From: JAGPUQ01 sp049325095
GTDB taxonomy: Bacteria > Pseudomonadota > Gammaproteobacteria > Pseudomonadales > Porticoccaceae
Length of the DNA stretch: 33,472 bases
Assembly: GCA_049325095.1 (NCBI GenBank)
Contig: JBMOPO010000057.1
Location: 1-33,472 of the forward strand
Direction: 5' to 3'
Positions 16,082 to 23,751 of the stretch are shown piece by piece. The notes beneath the pieces were generated by a model. It did not search any database and had not been told where the DNA came from. It was given only the letters and a program-made list of their open reading frames with translations. A program made the translations under genes and the position numbers. Every line of letters starts with the position of its first letter. Position 1 is the first letter of the stretch.

Positions 16082-17794
16082 CTAGCGATGCAGTACCCAG
16101 AGCCCGAGTGCCAGGTTGAGCAGCAGGCTGGCGATGGCCAGGCCGCGCCAGAAGCCGAGTGGATCGCGTTCGAGCAATGGCCGCCGGGCCTCGTTCAAAA
16201 ACTCCGCATTCGGGTTGCACAGATCGAACACGAACTCGGACACCTCGGCGTAACGTCGCTCCATCGAACGGGACAGCGCTTTTTCCAGCGCCCGATCCAC
16301 CCAGACCGGGAGTTCCGGCACCCAGCGGCGGGCCGGGATGTATTCCATGCGGCCGAGCCGGGTCTCATCGTACTTGTCGCCGTAGGGCAGCCGGCCGGTG
16401 ATCATCTCGTAGGCGATGACGCCGAGCGAAAAGATGTCGGAGCGGGCGCTGCACGGATAGCCCTGGAGATATTCCGGCGCGGTGTAATTCTTGGTGCCGA
16501 GCAGCCGCAGCCGTTCGATGGGCGAGGCGATCTCTTCGATGCCGGCAATCTTGGTGGAGCCGAAGTCGATGATCTTCACCGTGCCTTCGGTATCGATCAT
16601 GATGTTTTCCGGCTTCAGATCCTGGTGAATCATTTCCAGGCGGTGAAAGGCCGCGAGCCCGCGCGCGCACTGGCCAATGATCTCGCGCACCGTGCCGAGA
16701 TCGGGTTCCGGATGGTCGTGCATCCAGCTGCGCAGGGTCTGACCATCGACGTGCTCGGTGACGTAGTAGAGAAACTGCCGCGGCCGCTCCTGGCCGACGA
16801 TGCGCAGCACATGATTGCTTTGCAGGCGGCTGCCGACCCATTCCTCGTGCCGGAACAGATCGAGATAGACCGGGTCGTCGGAGAAATTTGCCGACGGGGT
16901 TTTCAGTGCCACCTGGCGGCCGCTCGCTTCATCGAGGGCCAGGTAGATCTGGGTGCGCTTGCTGGCGTGGATTTCTCGCACGATGCGGTAGCCGTCGATC
17001 TTCATCCCCGCGGTCAGCTCGGGCGGAAAGGGCAGCTCGGTGAGGCGGCGAAACACATCGGCATCGGCGACCGCGGGCAGCGCATCGAAGCGCACGATCT
17101 GGCAGGTGACATTGTCGGGGCTGCCGTTGCGCAGGGCCCGGGTGGCGATTTCGCGCGCGGCGCGGTCCAGGTTGTCGGGGTGCGCCTCCACGCATTCGCG
17201 AATCAGGCGGTCGGTGACGTGCTCGTGGACGCCGTCGGTAGTGAAGATGAAGATGTCGCCGCGCTCGACCGGAAACTTCGTGTAGTCGATCTCGACGCGG
17301 GCATCGATACCCAGCGCCCGAGTCAGGTAGTTTTTCTCCTGCGATACCCACAGGCGGTGGTCGACGGTCAGCAGTTCGAGCAGGCCGTTGCGCAGGCGAT
17401 AGATGCGCGTGTCCCCCACGTGGAACAGGTGCGCTGTGGTGGACTTGACCACCAGCGCACTCATGGTGCTGGCAAGGCCGCGATGCAACTCCGCACTCTG
17501 GCTGGCCTGGCTGCACAGCCAGCGGTTGGTGGCGAGCAGCACTTTCTCGACCGAGGTTTTCACGGTCCAGGAATCGGCGGTGCAGTAGTAATCGGCGAGC
17601 AGACTTTTGACACAGGTTTCGCTCGCCAGCTTGCCCCGTTCCGAGCCGCTGACGCCGTCGGCGATCACCATGGCGATGCCCTTGTACTCGAGACGGCTGT
17701 CTTCGGGCAGCAACACACCGTAGCTATCCTGGTTCTCTTCCTTGACGCCGCGATCGGAATACTGACCTACGCTGCAGATGGGTACGGAAGTCAT
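16082..17794 (-). CDS. PP2C phosphatase-Ser/Thr protein kinase fusion with C-terminal membrane anchor
   Basis: 570 aa. Residues 1-240 form a PP2C phosphatase with metal-ligand motifs ENQDSYG (Asp23), VIADGVSG (Asp47), TTDG (Asp188) and GSPDNVT (Asp227). Residues about 267-525 form a Hanks-type kinase with VALK (Lys298), HQDLKPEN (390-397), DFGS (410-413) and TAPEYL. The glycine-rich loop is degenerate (REIHASKRTQIYLAL), and the HRD Arg is Gln, so it is a non-RD kinase. One TM helix lies at about 550-567. Opposing activities in one membrane-anchored chain suggest a self-resetting switch. It follows narK on the same strand (105 bp gap); related kinase genes sit between nirB and the nitrate transporter in Pseudomonas, so a role in nitrate uptake or assimilation is likely, with target unknown. 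Confidence 0.92.
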   Translation of the reverse strand: MTSVPICSVGQYSDRGVKEENQDSYGVLLPEDSRLEYKGIAMVIADGVSGSERGKLASETCVKSLLADYYCTADSWTVKTSVEKVLLATNRWLCSQASQSAELHRGLASTMSALVVKSTTAHLFHVGDTRIYRLRNGLLELLTVDHRLWVSQEKNYLTRALGIDARVEIDYTKFPVERGDIFIFTTDGVHEHVTDRLIRECVEAHPDNLDRAAREIATRALRNGSPDNVTCQIVRFDALPAVADADVFRRLTELPFPPELTAGMKIDGYRIVREIHASKRTQIYLALDEASGRQVALKTPSANFSDDPVYLDLFRHEEWVGSRLQSNHVLRIVGQERPRQFLYYVTEHVDGQTLRSWMHDHPEPDLGTVREIIGQCARGLAAFHRLEMIHQDLKPENIMIDTEGTVKIIDFGSTKIAGIEEIASPIERLRLLGTKNYTAPEYLQGYPCSARSDIFSLGVIAYEMITGRLPYGDKYDETRLGRMEYIPARRWVPELPVWVDRALEKALSRSMERRYAEVSEFVFDLCNPNAEFLNEARRPLLERDPLGFWRGLAIASLLLNLALGLWVLHR

Positions 17795-17899
17795 GGGTAT
17801 GAGGTGCTCCCGGATAGGGTGGACCGCGGTGGTCGAGAGGTAACGGGGGCGGTCTGCGTCGGCGCGCGGACGGCCCTCGTAGCCTGCCGCAAAGGATGG

Positions 17900-19366
17900 T
17901 CAGCTTACTTCGATCAGCTGCACGGTGCCGTCTTCGAGTACTTCCGCGGTGTTGCCCCGGGGTTCGGCCAGCAGCAGCATCAGCAGCAGCAGCACCAGAG
18001 CGGCGGCGCCGGCGATCACCAGAAAGAACACCTGCGGCGCCACGAAAGACAGCACGGTGAGAAACACCAGCCCGCCGACATTGCCGTAGGCGCCCGCCAT
18101 GCCGGCGATCTGGCCGGTCATGCGGCGCTGGATCAGCGGCACCATGGCGAACACGGCGCCCGAGCCGGCCTTGGCGAACAGACCGCACAGCAGCGTCACC
18201 ACAACCACCAGGGGCACTGCCCAGGTCTTCTCCACCTGCCCGAGCAGGCCGAAGCAGAGCGCCATGCCGGCAAACAGGATCACCAGCGAGCGCTTGCGCC
18301 CGATGCGGTCGCTCAGAATGCCGCCGCCCGGGCGCGCGATCAGGTTCATCACCGGATAGGCACCCGCCACCAGGCCGGCGTGGACGGCCGACAGCCCGAA
18401 GGTATCGACGTAGAACAGCGGCAGCATGGACACCAGCGCGAGTTCGGAGCCGAAGGTGACCAGGTAGGCCAGGTCCAGAATGGCCACCTGGCGAAAGCGG
18501 TAGCGGAACATCTCGGGTACCGGCTTGACGAAGATATCCTTGTTGACCAGATAGACATGAAACGCCTGGTAGCCGTAGAGCGCGGCGACGGCGGCATAGA
18601 TCGCGTAGGTCGCACTCGCGCTGAACCACTGCATGTTGTCGGGCGACAGTTTCCAGGCGAGCAGGGCGAGGGCGCCGTAGATCGGTGCGTTCATCAGCAG
18701 GTAGAGCGCGAAATCGCCGCGGCTGGTCACTTCCATCGCGCCCATCTTTTTCGGTTTGAAGTAGGTCGAGCCCTTGGGCGTATTGCTGACGGCAGAGAAA
18801 TAAAAGATGCCGTACAGGATGGCGATCAGCCCGGTGCTGGCGATGGCGTAGCGCCAGCCGTTGTCGCCGCCGATCCAGAGCGCGAGACCGGGCAGCAGCA
18901 TCGCCGAGGCGGCCGATCCGAAGTTGCCCCAGCCGCCGTAGATGCCCTGGGCCGCGCCGGTCTGCCGGGCCGGAAACCATTCCCCGATCATGCGGATGCC
19001 GACCACGAACCCGGCACCGACGAAGCCGAGCAGAAAGCGCGCCAGCGCGAGCTGCTGAAAGTTCTGCGCGGCGGCAAACAGAAGGCACAGCCCGCCGGAA
19101 AAAATCAGGATGCCGGAAAACATCAGCCGCGGTCCATAGCGGTCCACCAGCATGCCCACCAGGATGCGCGCCGGAATGGTCAGGGCGACATTGAGGATCA
19201 GCAGTACGCCCACCTCCTGTTCGGAGAGGTGAAACACCTGGCGGATCACCACCATCAGGGGCGCGTGGTTGAACCAGACGGCAAAGGAAATGAAGAACGC
19301 GATCCAGGTGGTGTGCAGGATGCGCATGTTGCCCTTGAAGGACAGCAGATTGAGTTTTTCCGACAT
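17900..19366 (-). CDS. narK: MFS nitrate/nitrite transporter (NarK/NasA type)
   Basis: 488-aa, 12-helix major-facilitator protein of the nitrate/nitrite porter family. Family signatures include the TM1-2 region (WIAFFISFAVWFNHAPLM), the GMLVDRYGPR loop, the nitrate signature in FVGAGFVVGIRMIGEWFP and GIYGGWGNFGSA, and a second in GNVGGLVFL preceded by GQIAGMAGAYG. Arg residues in the conserved helices 2 and 8 segments are consistent with anion binding. The start is ATG 19366 (MSEKLNLLSF) with GGAG 6 bases upstream; the open frame continues upstream to 19459 into promoter DNA. The gene is divergent from nirB and probably co-transcribed with the kinase-phosphatase. It gives a second nitrate uptake route beside NrtABC. 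Confidence 0.93.
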   Translation of the reverse strand: MSEKLNLLSFKGNMRILHTTWIAFFISFAVWFNHAPLMVVIRQVFHLSEQEVGVLLILNVALTIPARILVGMLVDRYGPRLMFSGILIFSGGLCLLFAAAQNFQQLALARFLLGFVGAGFVVGIRMIGEWFPARQTGAAQGIYGGWGNFGSAASAMLLPGLALWIGGDNGWRYAIASTGLIAILYGIFYFSAVSNTPKGSTYFKPKKMGAMEVTSRGDFALYLLMNAPIYGALALLAWKLSPDNMQWFSASATYAIYAAVAALYGYQAFHVYLVNKDIFVKPVPEMFRYRFRQVAILDLAYLVTFGSELALVSMLPLFYVDTFGLSAVHAGLVAGAYPVMNLIARPGGGILSDRIGRKRSLVILFAGMALCFGLLGQVEKTWAVPLVVVVTLLCGLFAKAGSGAVFAMVPLIQRRMTGQIAGMAGAYGNVGGLVFLTVLSFVAPQVFFLVIAGAAALVLLLLMLLLAEPRGNTAEVLEDGTVQLIEVS

Positions 19367-19449
19367 GAATACTCCGCGGTACAGCACCAAGGTAGCGGTG
19401 GACCGCCAATCTCCACGCTCGGGTGCGGCAACCACTGCAACTCGTACCC

Positions 19450-19465
19450 TGCAACCCACATGCCA
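19450..19465 (-). promoter_or_regulatory. Sigma54-like (-24/-12) promoter of narK
   Basis: Read on the minus strand, TGGCATGTGGGTTGCA has GG and GC separated by 10 bases and an exact TTGCA -12 element. The predicted start at about 19439 leaves a leader of about 70 nt. No terminator or ANTAR hairpin was found in that leader. Confidence 0.62.
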
Positions 19466-19798
19466 GCTTCAGCGACCCGCTACCTTTTTTGCGGCACGTG
19501 CAGCGCAGGGTGCACTCATTGCGCGCGAGACCTTCGCAAAAACCGAGTGCAGCCGGGCATTCTCAGCCGGGTCGAGGCGGTTTCCGGGCCGGGTTCGCAC
19601 CAGGTTGGAGCCGATATTCCGTCGGGTGGATGCACCACGGCGACGCGCAAAGATCGGGATCCTGAGCTCCGGTGCACTGCCGGCGGGCGGCGACAGCGAC
19701 CGGGACCCTTGGCAGGCCGGTCCGGACAGAGCTCTTCGGTCCAGCGCCAGGGGATAGCGCACCGCTTTGGGTCGGGTCCGGCGCGGTGCATTCTCAAA
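19466..19798. other. Divergent narK-nirB control region, central part
   Basis: No gene is recognised here. The region lies between two outward-facing sigma54-like promoters, so it is the expected place for NtrC or other activator sites. Visible dyads include GTGCA-N8-TGCAC (19498-19515) and a partial NtrC-like GCACC-N5-GGGT (19759-19772). Neither matches a consensus well enough to name. A short T-tract (19485-19490) is present. Confidence 0.4.
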
Positions 19799-19814
19799 TG
19801 GCACGGAAACTGCC
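19799..19814 (+). promoter_or_regulatory. Sigma54-like (-24/-12) promoter of the nirB operon
   Basis: TGGCACGGAAACTGCC has GG (19800-19801) and GC (19812-19813) with 10 bases between, and is almost identical to the nrtA promoter. The predicted start is about 19825, leaving a leader of about 78 nt before nirB. That leader has GC-rich hairpins but no T-run and no A1/G4 hexaloop hairpin, so this operon does not seem to be attenuated by NasT. Confidence 0.7.
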
Positions 19815-19902
19815 TTATGACTATGCAAGGGGGCCGATGCATCGACGGCTCGGGTCCCGGCAGACCGGAAACAGCGGGCCAAGGGTGAACGGGGTTTGAG
19901 GT

Positions 19903-22434
19903 ATGAATGACAGAATCAAGCTGGTAGTAATCGGCAACGGCATGGTCGGCCACCGCCTGCTGGAGGCGCTGGCCACCGGGCCCGCCGCCGGGCGGCTCGC
20001 CATCACCGCCTTCTGCGAGGAGCCCAGGGTCGCCTATGACCGGGTGCACCTGACCGAGTTCTTCAGCGGCCGCGACGCCGAGGCGCTGTCACTGGTCGAA
20101 CCCGGCTTCTATGAGCGGCACGGCATCCGGGTGCTGGTCGGCGATCCCGTGGTCGCCATCGACCGCGCCGCGCGCACCGTGACTGCGCGCAGCGGCGTCC
20201 GGGTGCCCTACGACCGGCTGGTGCTGGCCACCGGCTCCTATCCCTTCGTGCCGCCGATCCCCGGCCACGACCGCCAGCACTGCTTCGTGTACCGCACCAT
20301 CGAGGATCTGGAGGCGATCCGTGCGGCGGCGGGCGACGCGGCGGTCGGCGCCGTGGTCGGCGGCGGCCTGCTGGGCCTGGAGGCCGCCAAGGCGCTGAAG
20401 GATCTGGGACTCAAGACCCATGTAGTGGAATTCGCGCCGCGGCTGATGGCGGTGCAGGTGGACGCCGGCGGCGGCGCGCTGTTGCGCGCCAAGATCGAGG
20501 CGCTCGGCGTACAGGTACACACCGGCCGGAACACCCAGGCGATCGAGGACGGCGGACATCACCGGCACCGGATGCGGTTTGCGGACGGCAGCGAGATCGA
20601 AACCGATCTGGTGCTGTTTTCGGCCGGCATCCGGCCGCGCGATCAGTTGGCGCGCGAGTGCGGCCTCGAGGTCGGTGAGCGCGGCGGCATCGTCATCGAC
20701 GATCACTGCCGGACCTCGGATCCCGACATTTACGCGATCGGCGAGTGCGCGCTCTGGGGCGGGCGCATCTTCGGGCTGGTGGCGCCCGGCTACCGGATGG
20801 CGGCGGTGGCCGCCGACCACATCGCCGGCGGCGAGGAGACCTTCACCGGTGCCGACATGAGCACCAAGCTCAAGCTGATGGGGGTCGATGTGGCCAGCAT
20901 CGGCGATGCCCAGGGCACGGCGCCGGGGGCGCGCGAGTTCACCTACCTCGATGGCGTCAACGGCATCTACAAAAAGATCGTGGTCGATGCCGACGCCAAA
21001 AAACTGCTGGGCGCGGTGCTGGTCGGCGATGCCGCCGACTACGGCACCCTGCTGCAATACCGGCTCAACGACCTGCCGCTGCCCGAGCATCCCGACACAC
21101 TCATCCTGCCGCGCCGCGACGGCGCCGCCCTGCCCGGGCTCGGCGTGGCGGCACTGCCCGACGGTGCCCAGATCTGCTCCTGCCACAATGTCAGCAAGGG
21201 CCGGCTGTGCGCGGCGGTGGCCGGGGGCGCCACCACCCTGGCGGCGCTCAAGGCCTGCACCAGGGCCGGCACCGGCTGCGGCGGCTGCGCGGCGCTGGTC
21301 GGCCAGGTGCTCAACGCCGAGCTCGAAAAGCTGGGCCTCGAGGTCTGCACCGACCTCTGCGAGCACTTTCCCCACACCCGCCAGGAGCTGTATCACCTGG
21401 TGCGGGTCAACCGGATCAGGAGCTTTCACGAACTCCAGGCACGCCACGGCCGCGGCACCGGCGGCTGCGACCTCTGCAAGCCGGCGGTGGCCTCGATCCT
21501 CGCCTCCTGCTGGAACGAGCACGTGCTCGAGCCCCGCCACGCCGGGTTGCAGGACACCAATGACCGCTTCCTCGGCAACCTGCAGAAGAACGGCACCTAT
21601 TCCATCGTGCCGCGCATCGCCGGCGGCGAGATCACCCCGGACAAGCTGATCGCGCTGGGCGAGGTCGCCAAGCGCCATGACCTCTATACCAAGATCACCG
21701 GCGGCCAGCGCATCGACCTGTTCGGCGCCCGCCTCGAGCAGTTGCCGCAGATCTGGGAGGAGCTGATCGCCGCCGGTTTCGAGACCGGGCACGCCTACGG
21801 CAAGGCGGTGCGCACGGTGAAATCCTGCGTCGGCAGCACCTGGTGTCGCTACGGGGTCGACGACAGCGTCGCCCTGGCGCTGGAGATCGAACACCGCTAC
21901 AAGGGCCTGCGCGCGCCGCACAAGCTCAAGTTCGCGGTGTCCGGCTGCACCCGCGAGTGCGCCGAGGCGCAGAGCAAGGACGTCGGCGTGATCGCCACCG
22001 AGCGCGGCTGGAACCTCTATGTGTGCGGCAACGGCGGCATGAAGCCGCGCCACGCCGACCTGTTCGCCACCGATCTCGACCGCGACACCCTGATCCGCTA
22101 CATCGACCGCTTCCTGATGTTCTATGTGCGCACCGCCGACCGCCTGCAGCGCACCGCCACCTGGTTCGAGAACCTGGAGGGCGGGCTCGACTACCTGCGC
22201 GCGGTGATCATCGAGGATTCCCTGGGCATCGGCGCCCAGTTGGAGGCGGAGATGGCGGCGGTGATCGGCAGCTACCAGTGCGAGTGGCAGACCGCGGTGT
22301 CCGATCCGGAGAAGCGCAAGCTGTTTCGGCCCTTCGTCAACAGCGACCGGCCCGACGAGCAGGTGGTGTTCGTGCGCGAGCGCGGCCAGATCCGCCCGGC
22401 CCGGGAAGAGGAACTGGCGGAGGCATCGGCATGA
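19903..22434 (+). CDS. nirB: Assimilatory NAD(P)H nitrite reductase, large subunit
   Basis: 843 aa, normal for NirB; reduces nitrite to ammonium with six electrons in the cytoplasm. The N-terminal FAD/NAD(P)H oxidoreductase part (about 1-380) has VVIGNGMVGHRLLE and VVGGGLLGLEAAKALKDLG dinucleotide folds. A BFD-type [2Fe-2S] domain (about 424-475) has CSCHN...CTRAGTGCGGC. The C-terminal siroheme-[4Fe-4S] half (about 560-790) has the nitrite/sulfite reductase ferredoxin-like segment and the cluster motif SCVGSTWC...CTREC (C-X5-C, C-X3-C). ATG 19903 has a GAGG-type site a few bases upstream. The gene overlaps nirD by four bases (ATGA). It is the first gene of the operon, expressed from the sigma54-like promoter 90 bp upstream. 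Confidence 0.96.
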   Translation: MNDRIKLVVIGNGMVGHRLLEALATGPAAGRLAITAFCEEPRVAYDRVHLTEFFSGRDAEALSLVEPGFYERHGIRVLVGDPVVAIDRAARTVTARSGVRVPYDRLVLATGSYPFVPPIPGHDRQHCFVYRTIEDLEAIRAAAGDAAVGAVVGGGLLGLEAAKALKDLGLKTHVVEFAPRLMAVQVDAGGGALLRAKIEALGVQVHTGRNTQAIEDGGHHRHRMRFADGSEIETDLVLFSAGIRPRDQLARECGLEVGERGGIVIDDHCRTSDPDIYAIGECALWGGRIFGLVAPGYRMAAVAADHIAGGEETFTGADMSTKLKLMGVDVASIGDAQGTAPGAREFTYLDGVNGIYKKIVVDADAKKLLGAVLVGDAADYGTLLQYRLNDLPLPEHPDTLILPRRDGAALPGLGVAALPDGAQICSCHNVSKGRLCAAVAGGATTLAALKACTRAGTGCGGCAALVGQVLNAELEKLGLEVCTDLCEHFPHTRQELYHLVRVNRIRSFHELQARHGRGTGGCDLCKPAVASILASCWNEHVLEPRHAGLQDTNDRFLGNLQKNGTYSIVPRIAGGEITPDKLIALGEVAKRHDLYTKITGGQRIDLFGARLEQLPQIWEELIAAGFETGHAYGKAVRTVKSCVGSTWCRYGVDDSVALALEIEHRYKGLRAPHKLKFAVSGCTRECAEAQSKDVGVIATERGWNLYVCGNGGMKPRHADLFATDLDRDTLIRYIDRFLMFYVRTADRLQRTATWFENLEGGLDYLRAVIIEDSLGIGAQLEAEMAAVIGSYQCEWQTAVSDPEKRKLFRPFVNSDRPDEQVVFVRERGQIRPAREEELAEASA

Positions 22435-22826
22435 CCGCGATCGGCATCCAGGCGGCCGTGGCCGGGATGGCGTTGCGCTGGATCGACATCTGCGCGCTCG
22501 ACGACCTCCCCTATGACGCCGGGGTCGCCGCGCGCCTGGAGCCGGGCGACGGCAGCTCCCGGCAGATCGCACTGTTTCGCATCGAGGACAGCGACGAGCT
22601 CTACGCCATCGCCAACCTCGATCCCTTCAGCCGCGCCAATGTGCTCGGCCGCGGCATCCTGTGCCGGATCGGCGGCGAGCCGGCGGTGGCCTCGCCGGTA
22701 TTCAAGCAGCACTTCCGGCTGCGCGACGGCCGCTGTGTCGAGGACGACAGCGTGACCGTCGAGGTGTTCCCGGTGCGGGTGATCGGCGGCCGCGTCGAGG
22801 TCGCCGTGGCGGAGGGCGCGGGGTGA
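22431..22826 (+). CDS. nirD: Nitrite reductase small subunit
   Basis: 131-aa partner of NirB with a Rieske-like fold but without the Rieske Cys/His cluster ligands, as usual for NirD. Recognisable segments are WIDICALDDLPYDAGVAARL, ALFRIEDSDELYAIANLDPF, SRANVLGRGIL and VASPVFKQHFRLRDGRC. The start ATG 22431 overlaps the nirB stop, and the stop (22824-22826) overlaps the next ATG by one base (TGATG). This coupling means nirB, nirD and the PhzF-like gene are translated together. Confidence 0.93.
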   Translation: MTAIGIQAAVAGMALRWIDICALDDLPYDAGVAARLEPGDGSSRQIALFRIEDSDELYAIANLDPFSRANVLGRGILCRIGGEPAVASPVFKQHFRLRDGRCVEDDSVTVEVFPVRVIGGRVEVAVAEGAG

Positions 22827-23749
22827 TGGAGTTCGACTTCTGCACCCTCGACGTGTTTGCCGACCGCCCTTTCCAGGGCGCGCCCATCGCGGTGTTTCCG
22901 CGCGCCGAAGCGATTCCCGAAGCCCTGCTGCCGGCCATCGCCGCGGAGCTGAACCTGTCCGAGACGGTGTTCCTGTGGGCCACCGGGCGGGCCGACCGCT
23001 TCACCGCGCGCGCCTTCTCGCCGCGTGCCGAGGTGGAGGTCGCCGGCCATCCGCTGCTGGCCGCCGGGCGCGCCCTGCTCGCCGCGGAACTGGTGGGCCC
23101 GGTCGGGGAGCGGCCGCTGCGCCTGATGCTGGCGCACCGCGGCGGAGAGACCGAGGTCAACCTCGGGCCGCGGCGCGGCGACGCCTGGTTCGTGCAGTTC
23201 AGCCTCAGCGTGCAACCGGTGCTGGATCGCTGCACGCCCGCGGCGGCCGAGCTGGCGGCGCTGCTGTCGCTGGCCGAGCGGGACCTCGACAGCCGCTCCT
23301 TCGGCGTGCGCCTGGCCAGCACCGGGACGCCCTACCTGATCGTGCCGCTGCGCGATCAGGAGGCGGTCGAGCGTGCGCGCTTCGACGTCGAGGCCTGGAG
23401 CCGCTCCAGCGCACCGGCGCTCGCGGCGCAGGAGATCTTCCTGTTCAGCGGCCGCACCAGCACCAGGGACGCGGACTTTCACGGCCGCCTGCTCGGGCCC
23501 GCGATCGGTCCCCGGGAGGACCCGCCGATCGGCGCCGTGATCCCTTGTTTCGCCGGCTATCTCGCCGACAGCGAGGCGATCCGCGAGGGCACCTACACCT
23601 TCGCCATCGACCGCGGCCGCCACGACACCAGGCGCAGCCTGCTGCACATCGAACTCGACAAGCGCAAGGGCCGCTCGACCCGGGTGCGGGTCGGCGGCGA
23701 CACCCTGCTCGTCACCCGCGGCACCCTGCACGTCGCAGGCCGGAGGTAG
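22826..23749 (+). CDS. PhzF-family isomerase-like protein
   Basis: 307 aa with the two-half PhzF/diaminopimelate-epimerase-like fold. Motifs are the N-terminal DVFADRPFQGAPIAVF, the catalytic-Glu motif NLSETVFL (about residue 40), FSPRAEVEVAGHPLLAAGRAL (canonical F-P-E-FAGHP-T region, with Val-Ala before GHP), and SRSFGVRLASTGTPYLIVPL. The C-terminal half has CFAGYL and RKGRSTRVRV, matching the usual RGR...V end. PhzF relatives catalyse isomerisations without cofactor, and most have unknown substrates. The gene is embedded in nirBD-nasA by overlaps on the left and 2 bp on the right, so it is co-expressed with nitrate assimilation. A metabolite-repair or cofactor-related role is possible but unsupported. 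Confidence 0.85.
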   Translation: MEFDFCTLDVFADRPFQGAPIAVFPRAEAIPEALLPAIAAELNLSETVFLWATGRADRFTARAFSPRAEVEVAGHPLLAAGRALLAAELVGPVGERPLRLMLAHRGGETEVNLGPRRGDAWFVQFSLSVQPVLDRCTPAAAELAALLSLAERDLDSRSFGVRLASTGTPYLIVPLRDQEAVERARFDVEAWSRSSAPALAAQEIFLFSGRTSTRDADFHGRLLGPAIGPREDPPIGAVIPCFAGYLADSEAIREGTYTFAIDRGRHDTRRSLLHIELDKRKGRSTRVRVGGDTLLVTRGTLHVAGRR

Positions 23750-23751
23750 CC

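Noticed and set aside
19498..19515. Dyad GTGCA-N8-TGCAC as an NtrC site
   Set aside because: Half-sites are in the opposite order from the NtrC consensus (TGCAC...GTGCA) and spacing differs.
19759..19772. GCACC-N5-GGGT as an NtrC site for nirB
   Set aside because: Only one half-site is good, and it is very close to the -24 element; kept only as a remark in the control-region entry.
15905..19888. Plus-strand open frame of about 1300 codons
   Set aside because: Antisense to the kinase-phosphatase and narK, both with clear motifs. His/Gln-rich translation without domains.
19825..19902. ANTAR leader before nirB
   Set aside because: GC-rich hairpins exist, but there is no A1/G4 hexaloop and no stem with T-run.
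20089..22572. Minus-strand open frame of about 830 codons
   Set aside because: Antisense to nirB; low-complexity composition and no motif.
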